Under the pieces are notes generated by a model. The model worked only from the letters and a program-made list of their open reading frames with translations. It was not told the origin of the DNA and did no database searches. A stretch of 5,372 nt of DNA from Thiomargarita sp. (GTDB taxonomy: Bacteria > Pseudomonadota > Gammaproteobacteria > Beggiatoales > Beggiatoaceae). The DNA lies in the NCBI GenBank assembly GCA_030635005.1, contig DAOVZS010000150.1, forward strand, positions 1 to 5,372, read 5' to 3'. The position numbers and the translations under genes were made by a program. Positions 1 through 5,075 of the stretch are shown here, piece after piece. Numbering within the stretch: position 1 is the first letter of the stretch; the number at the start of each line of letters is the position of its first letter.

Positions 1-162
1 AATGGCTTCATGCTCTGAACGGGTTAACAAATAGGGATCTTTAATATTGACGACCAAATCTGATAAAGTACTGGGATAAAGTGCTAATTTCTGGGAACGC
101 CAGGCCTGATATGCACTGTCATTATCCAAATTAAAGGGACTGTTTTGTTCTGTAATACTCAT
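1..162 (-). CDS. N-terminal 54 residues of a possible TauD/TfdA-like dioxygenase (partial)
   Basis: Reading leftwards from an ATG at 162-160 gives 54 uninterrupted codons that run off the window edge; the protein begins MSITEQNSPFNLDNDSAY and continues through a segment with AYQAWRSQKLALYP, DLVV and KDPYLLTRSEHEA. A TAAGGA Shine-Dalgarno 10 nt upstream supports this start. The pattern W-R-x-x-K-L-A-x-Y-P, then D-L-V-V, then D-P-x-x-L-T-x-x-E-H resembles, from memory, the N-terminus of a proteobacterial group annotated as TauD/TfdA family dioxygenases (Fe(II)/2-oxoglutarate enzymes). None of the catalytic HxD...H residues lie in the visible part, so the family call is tentative; the coding call is firm. 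It is transcribed divergently from nrdD and shares its 410-bp intergenic region. Confidence 0.7.
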   Translation of the reverse strand, partial: MSITEQNSPFNLDNDSAYQAWRSQKLALYPSTLSDLVVNIKDPYLLTRSEHEAI

Positions 163-172
163 GAATAATTAA

Positions 173-178
173 TCCTTA
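173..178 (-). promoter_or_regulatory. Shine-Dalgarno of the leftward partial gene
   Basis: TAAGGA on the minus strand lies 10 nt before the ATG at 162-160 and supports that start codon. Confidence 0.6.
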
Positions 179-194
179 TGTGATATGTTTTATT

Positions 195-236
195 ATCATA
201 GCATACATAGCAGTTATCTCACTTGATACATATTAA
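195..236 (-). promoter_or_regulatory. Candidate promoter of the leftward gene with an FNR/CRP-type site near -41.5
   Basis: On the minus strand, TGC-TATGAT (203-195) is an extended -10 element with 5 of 6 matches to TATAAT; no good -35 hexamer is visible. Transcription would start near 187-189. At 223-236 lies TTGAT-ACAT-ATTAA, which matches the FNR consensus TTGAT-N4-ATCAA at 9 of 10 positions. Its centre (229.5) is about 41.5 bp upstream of the predicted start, the class II activator position, where a weak -35 is typical. The arrangement is suggestive, but the DNA is very AT-rich and chance matches are expected. Confidence 0.35.
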
Positions 237-293
237 ATAATAAAGCAAACTGTTATATTATAAAATGCTTATTTTACAGAGTGTTCCTATCTT

Positions 294-335
294 ATTGATT
301 TTATAACACTTATTGTTTTTTTCAATAAAATCAAT
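294..335. repeat. Perfect 11-bp inverted repeat in the divergent promoter region
   Basis: ATTGATTTTAT (294-304) is the exact reverse complement of ATAAAATCAAT (325-335), with 20 nt between them. The arms contain TTGAT and ATCAA, the two halves of an FNR-type site, but far too widely spaced for one dimer. A second, nested repeat (TTATTG at 310-315, CAATAA at 323-328, separated by seven T) overlaps the right arm. It could be a protein-binding pair or a weak hairpin; no function is assigned. Confidence 0.55.
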
Positions 336-468
336 CACTTAGATTAAAACCTATCAAATAATGATCTTTTCTATAAAAATCATAGAGATACAGGACGTAA
401 TCTCATTATTTTGAATATGCTTTAAATCCAAAAAATCTAATGATTGTACATGCTTAAATGTTAAATAA

Positions 469-482
469 TTGATAATATTCAT
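469..482 (+). promoter_or_regulatory. Weak FNR-like site upstream of the nrdD promoter
   Basis: TTGAT-AATA-TTCAT has a perfect left half-site and 3 of 5 matches on the right to TTGAT-N4-ATCAA. Its centre is about 53 bp upstream of the predicted nrdD start, which is not a classical class I or II position. FNR control of an anaerobic reductase would make biological sense, but the site is weak. Confidence 0.2.
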
Positions 483-492
483 TTTTTTAAAA

Positions 493-522
493 TTGACAAG
501 AGAAGGCTTGACTCATTATAAT
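493..522 (+). promoter_or_regulatory. Sigma70-type promoter of nrdD
   Basis: TTGACA (493-498) and TATAAT (517-522) are both perfect consensus hexamers, separated by 18 bp. Transcription would begin around 528-530, giving a leader of roughly 44 nt before the ATG at 573. No Shine-Dalgarno is evident in that leader. A promoter this close to consensus suggests strong basal expression that would need a repressor if the gene is used only without oxygen. Confidence 0.75.
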
Positions 523-524
523 CT

Positions 525-537
525 TGTGACACTCACA
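525..537. promoter_or_regulatory. Short palindrome TGTGA-CAC-TCACA at the nrdD transcription start
   Basis: Perfect 5-bp arms with a 3-nt centre overlap the predicted +1. The half-sites equal those of a CRP site, but the spacing is 3 rather than 6, so it is not a normal CRP box. The position suits a repressor operator; the regulator is unknown. Confidence 0.3.
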
Positions 538-572
538 TTTACATCAATAACTGATAACTGATAACAATAAAC

Positions 573-3437
573 ATGGATACACCAATGAATAATCAAAAGA
601 CTTTAATAGATGTTGCTGCATCTGTTGATGAATATCTTTCTCAGAATGATTGGCGTGTGAGTGCCAATGCCAATCAGGGTTATTCTTTGGGAGGTTTAAT
701 TTTAAATGTGTCAGGTAAAGTTATTGCTAATTATTGGCTTAATCATATTTATAATGCAAAAATAGGCGCAGCTCATCGTTCTGGTGATTTACATATCCAT
801 GATTTGGATATGTTAAGTGGATATTGTGCAGGATGGTCATTACGTACTTTACTCACAGAAGGTTTTAATGGAATCTCTGGTAAAGTAGAGGCTAATCCAC
901 CGAAACATTTATCCAGTGCTGTGGGGCAAATGGTCAATTTTTTAGGCACATTACAAAATGAGTGGGCAGGTGCTGTTGCATTTAGTTCAACAGACTCTTA
1001 TCTGGCGCCTTATATACGTCACGATAATTTGACATTTAAAGATGTTAAACAGAGTATGCAAGAATTGGTGTATAACTTAAATGTACCTTCTCGTTGGGGA
1101 TCTCAAACGCCTTTTACGAATCTCACTTTTGACTGGGTGTGCCCTGAAGATTTACGTGATCAGATTCCTTATATTGGTGGAAAAGAAATGTCCTTCAACT
1201 ACGGTGACTTGCAAGTTGAAATGGATATGATTAATCGAGCCTTTATTGAGTTGATGACAGAAGGAGATGCGAAAGGACGTATATTTACCTTTCCATTACC
1301 GACTTATAATATTACGCCTGATTTTCCTTGGGATAATCCTAATGTGGATTTACTCTTTGAAATGACAGCAAAATACGGTTTGCCGTATTTTAGCAATTTC
1401 GTCAATTCTGATATGACTCCAAAAATGGTGCGTTCGATGTGTTGTCGACTCCGTTTGGATTTAACAGAATTAGTGAAACGAGGCAATGGCTTATTTGGGT
1501 CTTCTGAACTCACCGGTTCATTAGGCGTAGTCACAATTAACTGTGCACGCTTAGGGTATTTATATAAAAATGATGAAACAACTTTATTTCAGCATTTGGA
1601 TACCCTATTAGAATTAGGAAAGGACAGTTTAGAAGTGAAACGTGACGTTATCCAACATTATATGGATAACGGCTTATTTCCCTTTACCAAGCGTTATCTT
1701 GGAACATTGCGTAATCATTTTTCAACATTGGGTGTCAATGGGATTAATGAAATGATTCGTAATTTTTCTGAAGATCAACATGATTTAACAAGTGAATTTG
1801 GAGAAGCATTCGCTATTCGAGTACTTGATCATATTCGAAAACGTATGGTTCAATTTCAAGAGGAAACAGGTCATATGTACAATTTAGAAGCGACACCAGC
1901 TGAAGGTACCACTTATCGTTTTGCGAAAGAAGATAAGAAACGGTACGCCGATATCATACAGGCTGGTACAGCAGAGCGTCCTTATTATACGAATTCTTCT
2001 CAATTACCCGTCGGGTTTACTGCTGATCCCTTTGAAGCATTAGAACGTCAAGATGAACTTCAAACAAAATATACTGGGGGATGTATTGAGAAGGGTAACA
2101 AAGTGATTACGAATAAAGGTGTCATTCTGATAGAAGAGATTGTCAGAGATTTTAAAACACTGTCGCCCATTTTAGCATTAAGCTATAATCCAAAAACAGG
2201 AAAAAGTGAATGGGATTTAATCACAGATGCTATGAGCATCAATGTTGAAAAGCATCATAAGATAAAAGTGAAAGCTGAAAAAGGCGTTGAAATCACGACA
2301 AGTGACTGGCATCCCTTTTTTATTATGGAGCAAGTGCATTTTGACAATAAATGTCCCACATGTGCTAAAGCTTTAAAGAATAAAAAAGCATTGGCTGCTC
2401 ATTTAAGGTTCAAACCAGTGTGTCATGAAAATTACACACAACGTCAAAGATATACCGTTGTTGAAAAAAGAGCAGATGCGTTACAAGCAGGTGATTACAT
2501 TTTACAAAATGCTACAAATCTTTTGCCTGCAAAAAGTCAGCTTCATGTAGATTTGGCTTATTTAAGTGGTTTTTTTATTGGTCAAGATTGTCGCAAGGGT
2601 GACAAAATACGATTTTCTGCTGTTTCCAAAGAACCTTTAGAAAAAGTGATTAAGATTTTAAGCCATTTTTTCAATTGTAAGCTTGAACCTATTCAAGGGA
2701 AAAAACGGGTAAGCATAGAATTTGAACGTTCATTGGTTTTAGAGTTTCTATCCCAATATCAATTTAGTCGTGAAGAGAAGATATCCATTCCCACCCGTTT
2801 AAAAGACGCATTATCAAAAGAAAATATTTATAGTTTTCTGGCTGGATTAATCGATAGTAATGGGCGTGTTGATAAAAGAGAAGGGAAAATTGAATATTTC
2901 ACAGTATCTGAAAAAATGGTGAATGATATTGTTGAAGTCTGTACGATAGCAGGTGTTTTAGTCTCTAAAAAGTATTTGAAACATAATATGTACAGAGTTT
3001 TGATTTCAGCTTATCAAGCCACATTATTCAAAGAAAAATTGCCTTTGCAACGAAACAAAGCATTGATTAAGGATGCATTCTCTAACCGGGTGAAACGACA
3101 ATTACCTGTTGTTAGAGTCTTAACAACATCAAAAGTTGATGTGAAAGATAAGGATTTTTATGATTTAACCACGCAGAATAATCATAATTATCTTGCTGGC
3201 AATAACAGTTTTGTATTTATACATAATACTGTGTTACATCTGTATATGAATGAACGTATTTCAAATGCACAAGCGTGTAAGACTTTAGTACGCACAGCAT
3301 TAGAAAATTACCGGTTACCTTATATTACGGTCACCCCCACTTTTTCAATTTGTCCCGTACATGGTTATTTATCTGGAGAACATGAATTCTGTCCCACTTG
3401 TGACACAGAGTTATTAATAAGAAAAAAAGGAGAATAA
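573..3437 (+). CDS. nrdD: Anaerobic ribonucleoside-triphosphate reductase catalytic subunit, intein-containing precursor
   Basis: This is the class III ribonucleotide reductase large subunit, which makes deoxyribonucleotides without oxygen in the cytoplasm. The 954-aa precursor consists of N-extein 1-503, intein 504-885 and C-extein 886-954; splicing would leave 572 aa. Family hallmarks seen are NANQGYSLGG (33-41), HIHDLD (74-79) with Cys85, SMCCRLRLD (288-296, probably the finger-loop thiyl cysteine), TGSLGVVTINCARLGY (314-329) and YLGTLRNHFSTLGVNG (375-390). The C-extein holds a zinc-site-like motif CPVH...CPTC (C927, H930, C940, C943), then ends at KKGE with no glycyl-radical motif; that module is the next gene. 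No N-terminal ATP-cone precedes the catalytic domain, and an in-frame TAA at 555-557 rules out an immediate extension. ATG 573 is the first possible start; ATG 585, preceded by a weak TGGA, is an alternative. Identity is certain; the exact start and the assignment of individual catalytic cysteines are less so. Confidence 0.96.
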   Translation: MDTPMNNQKTLIDVAASVDEYLSQNDWRVSANANQGYSLGGLILNVSGKVIANYWLNHIYNAKIGAAHRSGDLHIHDLDMLSGYCAGWSLRTLLTEGFNGISGKVEANPPKHLSSAVGQMVNFLGTLQNEWAGAVAFSSTDSYLAPYIRHDNLTFKDVKQSMQELVYNLNVPSRWGSQTPFTNLTFDWVCPEDLRDQIPYIGGKEMSFNYGDLQVEMDMINRAFIELMTEGDAKGRIFTFPLPTYNITPDFPWDNPNVDLLFEMTAKYGLPYFSNFVNSDMTPKMVRSMCCRLRLDLTELVKRGNGLFGSSELTGSLGVVTINCARLGYLYKNDETTLFQHLDTLLELGKDSLEVKRDVIQHYMDNGLFPFTKRYLGTLRNHFSTLGVNGINEMIRNFSEDQHDLTSEFGEAFAIRVLDHIRKRMVQFQEETGHMYNLEATPAEGTTYRFAKEDKKRYADIIQAGTAERPYYTNSSQLPVGFTADPFEALERQDELQTKYTGGCIEKGNKVITNKGVILIEEIVRDFKTLSPILALSYNPKTGKSEWDLITDAMSINVEKHHKIKVKAEKGVEITTSDWHPFFIMEQVHFDNKCPTCAKALKNKKALAAHLRFKPVCHENYTQRQRYTVVEKRADALQAGDYILQNATNLLPAKSQLHVDLAYLSGFFIGQDCRKGDKIRFSAVSKEPLEKVIKILSHFFNCKLEPIQGKKRVSIEFERSLVLEFLSQYQFSREEKISIPTRLKDALSKENIYSFLAGLIDSNGRVDKREGKIEYFTVSEKMVNDIVEVCTIAGVLVSKKYLKHNMYRVLISAYQATLFKEKLPLQRNKALIKDAFSNRVKRQLPVVRVLTTSKVDVKDKDFYDLTTQNNHNYLAGNNSFVFIHNTVLHLYMNERISNAQACKTLVRTALENYRLPYITVTPTFSICPVHGYLSGEHEFCPTCDTELLIRKKGE
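2352..2426 (+). other. C2H2/C2HC-type zinc finger inserted in the intein splicing domain
   Basis: Residues 594-618 read C-x2-C-x3-L-x5-L-x2-H-x6-C-H (C594, C597, L601, L607, H610, C617, H618). Through His610 the spacing of both metal ligands and core hydrophobic residues is exactly that of a classical C2H2 finger, with Leu in the Phe position; the last ligand would be C617 or H618. The flanks are rich in Lys and Arg. It lies between block B and the RADALQAGDYIL strand, where many NrdD/RIR1-type inteins, as I remember them, have only a short loop. By analogy with the DNA-recognition region in the splicing domain of PI-SceI, it may add DNA contacts. Confidence 0.75.
2562..2864 (+). other. LAGLIDADG homing-endonuclease motifs, probably inactive
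   Basis: Motif 1 is LSGFFIGQD (664-672) and motif 2 is LAGLIDSNG (756-764). In this family the eighth position of each motif is the metal-binding catalytic Asp. Here those positions are Gln671 and Asn763. Motif 2 is unambiguous; in motif 1 a one-residue shift could place Asp672 at the active site. Loss of either Asp normally abolishes or cripples double-strand cleavage, so the enzyme is likely dead or at most a nickase. Confidence 0.7.
3427..3432 (+). promoter_or_regulatory. Strong Shine-Dalgarno for the glycyl-radical gene, inside the nrdD 3' end
   Basis: AAGGAG lies 8 nt before the ATG at 3441 and is formed by the last codons (Lys-Gly-Glu) of nrdD. The nrdD stop TAA (3435-3437) falls between it and the start, so translation of the two genes is probably coupled. 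It is the best ribosome-binding site in the window and shows that 3441 is a real start. Confidence 0.85.
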
Positions 3438-3440
3438 AAA

Positions 3441-3629
3441 ATGATTGACGCAGAATTGCACAGCTCACACAGTCAGATTAATGTGGCACTGTTAAAAGAC
3501 TCTGAACGGACTCGTACAGAGGTATGGACACGTGTGATGGGTTATCACCGTCCTATTTCTGCCTTTAATCCAGGCAAACAAAGTGAACATGCGGAACGTG
3601 TACATTTTAGAGAAAATCATTTTTCGTAG
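3441..3629 (+). CDS. Stand-alone glycyl-radical module of the anaerobic ribonucleotide reductase
   Basis: This 62-aa protein matches the extreme C-terminus of proteobacterial NrdD: RTEVWTRVMGYHRPISAFNPGKQSEH around residues 25-50, with RVMGY giving Gly34 as the radical-bearing glycine. It should dock into the spliced NrdD barrel so that Gly34, once activated by NrdG and S-adenosylmethionine, can generate the thiyl radical. The first 20 or so residues are not recognised and may serve as a docking tail. It starts 3 nt after the nrdD stop, in the same reading frame, with a strong Shine-Dalgarno, so it looks like a deliberate split gene and not a sequencing error. YfiD/GrcA, the separate glycyl-radical spare part for pyruvate formate-lyase, is a functional parallel. 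Short NrdD-annotated neighbours of this kind may occur in other proteobacteria, but I cannot verify that here. I leave the symbol empty because nrdD is already used for the large subunit. Confidence 0.9.
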   Translation: MIDAELHSSHSQINVALLKDSERTRTEVWTRVMGYHRPISAFNPGKQSEHAERVHFRENHFS

Positions 3630-3658
3630 TAGACTGTTAAGGGTGTTTTTTTGTATTT

Positions 3659-3678
3659 CAGTATATTATAATATACTG
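3659..3678. promoter_or_regulatory. Perfect 20-bp palindrome with embedded TATAAT, possible nrdG promoter/operator
   Basis: The half-site CAGTATATTA is followed directly by its reverse complement with no spacer. It sits in the 78-nt gap between the glycyl-radical gene and nrdG. It contains TATAAT at 3667-3672 and, by symmetry, the same hexamer on the minus strand. Only a poor -35 (TGTTTT, 3644-3649, 17 bp away) precedes it. It may be an operator overlapping a -10 element, or an AT-rich cruciform; it is not followed by a T-run, so it is not a normal terminator. It does not fit the NrdR-box consensus as I know it. Confidence 0.5.
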
Positions 3679-3707
3679 TTCAATAATATGAATAAGTATT
3701 ACAATAC

Positions 3708-4412
3708 ATGAAGCCAATAACACATACCTCCTTATCAATTGGAGGTTTAACACCGTTTACAACGATAGATTTTCCGAATCATTTAGCTGCCGTTATATTT
3801 TGCCAAGGTTGTTCTTGGCATTGCGGCTATTGTCATAATACACATCTATTACCGTTTAAGTCTGCTTTATCATGGGAAAGCATTGAATCTTTTTTACAGC
3901 GTCGTCAAGGTTTGCTTGATGGCGTTGTGTTTAGTGGTGGAGAGCCTACGTTACAAAAAGGATTATTAGAAGCCATACATTATGTTCAAGACTTAGGATT
4001 TAAGATAGGTCTCCATACTTCTGGTATCAATTCTAAATATTTGGGAGAATTATTACCCTATTTGGATTGGGTTGCACTTGATATTAAGGCACCTTTTGCA
4101 CGTTATTCAACGATTACAGGGGTTCCTGATAGTGGGATACAACCTTTAGAAAGTATGATGTTAATACTTGAATCGGGTATCGCATACGAATGTCGAACAA
4201 CGGTGCATCCCCATTTATTAAACAAAGATGACTTATTGGAATTGGCGACATCATTAGTGGATTTAGGGGTACAACAGTATGTTTTACAAGATTGTCGTAC
4301 CGCACATTGTTTAGATCCCTCATTAGAAAATTTAATCTATAATCCCATTTTAAAAGATGAGCAATTTATACAGACTATGCGGACTATTTTGCCGAAATTG
4401 CGTATACGGTGA
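3708..4412 (+). CDS. nrdG: Anaerobic ribonucleoside-triphosphate reductase activating protein, radical SAM (NrdG2 type)
   Basis: This 234-aa radical-SAM activase uses a [4Fe-4S] cluster to cleave S-adenosylmethionine and abstract hydrogen from the glycyl-radical glycine, here Gly34 of the neighbouring 62-aa protein. The cluster motif CSWHCGYC gives Cys35, Cys39 and Cys42 (Cx3Cx2C). The preceding GGLTPFTTIDFP (12-23) and FCQGC (31-35), the following CHN (42-44), and the SAM-binding GGEP (77-80) are typical of the TIGR02495/NrdG2 group, which is longer than the E. coli-type NrdG. Length is as expected for that group. ATG 3708 is the only sensible start, although no clear Shine-Dalgarno precedes it. 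It follows nrdD and the radical module on the same strand and is probably co-transcribed, with a possible extra promoter at 3659-3678. It ends 6 nt before the convergent neighbour's stop, leaving no room for a dedicated terminator. Confidence 0.95.
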   Translation: MKPITHTSLSIGGLTPFTTIDFPNHLAAVIFCQGCSWHCGYCHNTHLLPFKSALSWESIESFLQRRQGLLDGVVFSGGEPTLQKGLLEAIHYVQDLGFKIGLHTSGINSKYLGELLPYLDWVALDIKAPFARYSTITGVPDSGIQPLESMMLILESGIAYECRTTVHPHLLNKDDLLELATSLVDLGVQQYVLQDCRTAHCLDPSLENLIYNPILKDEQFIQTMRTILPKLRIR

Positions 4413-4418
4413 TGTTAC

Positions 4419-5063
4419 TTATGTCAAGTCTGTTTGATGTGTTTCATAAAAATTAAAAATCGTTTCTACGACTTCATTGGCTTGATCTACTACTGTGATT
4501 AAGTTTAAATCTTCAGGTTCAATTGTTTTATGGACGACTAATGTGTTTTTAAACCAATCAAGTAAACCCTGCCAAAAAGCACTGTCTACTAAAATAATGG
4601 GAACTTTTTGACTTTTACGCGTTTGTGCTAAAACAATAATTTCGCCTAATTCATCTAAGGTTCCAAAACCACCGGGCAGGACTACATAAGCGGATGCATA
4701 TTTAACCAACATGACCTTACGTACAAAAAAATGTCTGAAATTCAAGGACATATCTTGATATGAATTCATTTTTTGTTCGTGTGGTAGGTTAATATTAAGG
4801 CCAATGCTTTGTGATTTTCCAGCCATAGCACCTTTATTAGCAGCCTCCATAGTGCCTGGACCTCCCCCAGTAACAATGGAAAAACCTGCATCAGATAATT
4901 GATGTGCAATGTCTTCAGATAACACATAATAAGGATTATCGGGTGCAAAACGCGCTGAGCCAAATAGAGTGACTGATGGTTTAATATTTGATAATTCTTC
5001 AAACCCCTCTACAAATTCCGCCATAATTTGAAAAACACGCCAAGTATCTTGTTGTACATTCAA
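4419..5063 (-). CDS. LOG-family (TIGR00730) Rossmann-fold protein
   Basis: This protein is about 214 aa and has the two signatures of the LOG/TIGR00730 family: a GGGPGTMEAANKGA glycine loop (66-79) and PGGFGTLDE (130-138). Conserved SLNFRHFFVRKVM (106-118) supplies the usual Arg and Lys. Characterised members are phosphoribohydrolases that release a base from a nucleoside 5'-monophosphate (cytokinin activation by LOG, nucleotide turnover by PpnN); the substrate here cannot be read from sequence. Family similarity begins at QQDTWRVFQIMAEFVEGFEEL. I chose TTG 5063 because GAGG lies 8 nt upstream and it avoids overlapping the upstream gene. ATG 5105 (228 aa) and ATG 5144 (241 aa) are in frame but overlap that gene and lack good ribosome-binding sites. 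It probably forms an operon with the upstream DUF2064-like gene and is convergent with nrdG. Confidence 0.9.
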   Translation of the reverse strand: MNVQQDTWRVFQIMAEFVEGFEELSNIKPSVTLFGSARFAPDNPYYVLSEDIAHQLSDAGFSIVTGGGPGTMEAANKGAMAGKSQSIGLNINLPHEQKMNSYQDMSLNFRHFFVRKVMLVKYASAYVVLPGGFGTLDELGEIIVLAQTRKSQKVPIILVDSAFWQGLLDWFKNTLVVHKTIEPEDLNLITVVDQANEVVETIFNFYETHQTDLT

Positions 5064-5071
5064 TACCTTAT

Positions 5072-5075
5072 CCTC
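5072..5075 (-). promoter_or_regulatory. Shine-Dalgarno supporting a TTG start for the LOG-family gene
   Basis: GAGG on the minus strand overlaps the TGA stop (5076-5074) of the upstream gene and is 8 nt from TTG 5063. This gives a tightly coupled junction and decides between the three possible starts, though not conclusively. Confidence 0.45.

Larger units (their letters stand above)
163..572. other. Divergent intergenic region (410 bp)
   Basis: This very AT-rich stretch has no ORF of convincing length on either strand. The supported contents are the leftward Shine-Dalgarno and candidate promoter, an 11-bp inverted repeat at 294-335, an FNR-like half-site at 469-482, the nrdD promoter at 493-522, a short palindrome at 525-537, and a tandem CTGATAA repeat (551-557 and 558-564) in the nrdD leader. 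In the nrdD frame a TAA at 555-557 closes the frame upstream of the start. I found no tRNA or small-RNA signature and no riboswitch that I recognise. Confidence 0.7.
2082..3227 (+). mobile_element. Intein with a degenerate LAGLIDADG endonuclease, inserted in NrdD at TGG|T
   Basis: The 382-residue intein (504-885) interrupts the conserved NrdD stretch KYTGG|TVLHLYM. Splicing block A is seen at Cys504 with the following G508, V511, T513 and G516. Block B is GVEITTSDWHPFF (571-583) with His580; a Ser occupies the usual Thr of TxxH. A hedgehog/intein (Hint) strand, RADALQAGDYIL, follows at 633-644. Block F is YDLTTQNNHNYLAG (863-876), and block G is FIHN (882-885) with penultimate His884, terminal Asn885 and Thr886 as the +1 nucleophile. 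All residues needed for standard self-splicing are therefore present. Between the Hint halves sits a two-motif LAGLIDADG domain (about 660-830), and a zinc finger (594-618) is inserted after block B. Inteins spread by endonuclease-driven homing into conserved sites, which fits this location. Boundaries are confident because joining the exteins restores a typical NrdD sequence. Confidence 0.95.

Noticed and set aside
265..414. Tiny ORFs of 13 and 17 codons in the intergenic region.
   Set aside because: They lack ribosome-binding sites and are of the length expected by chance.
525..537. CRP binding site TGTGA...TCACA.
   Set aside because: The half-sites match, but the spacer is 3 nt rather than the required 6, so it is reported only as a palindrome.
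163..572. NrdR boxes upstream of nrdD.
   Set aside because: No pair of sites resembling the ACAC-AT-rich-GTGT NrdR consensus was found by eye on either strand.
1304..1534. Minus-strand ORF of 76 codons inside nrdD.
   Set aside because: It is antisense to highly conserved NrdD coding sequence, has no recognisable protein features, and is a shadow frame.
3435..3440. In-frame TAA between nrdD and the glycyl-radical segment as a sequencing error or pseudogene stop.
   Set aside because: A strong AAGGAG at ideal spacing, a proper ATG and a distinct N-terminal tail show that the downstream ORF is translated independently. A chance error would not create these.
3641..3678. Intrinsic terminator after the glycyl-radical gene.
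   Set aside because: The T-run (3646-3652) precedes the palindrome, with no GC-rich stem before it; the order is wrong for a rho-independent terminator.
4114..4323. Minus-strand ORF of 69 codons inside nrdG.
   Set aside because: It is antisense to conserved NrdG sequence with no family motif; a shadow frame.
4413..4418. Bidirectional terminator between nrdG and the LOG-family gene.
   Set aside because: Only 6 nt separate the stops and no stem-loop with a T-run was seen around them.
4766..5002. Second minus-strand ORF of 78 codons inside the LOG-family gene.
   Set aside because: It overlaps the glycine-loop region of the LOG protein in another frame and shows no sensible protein pattern.
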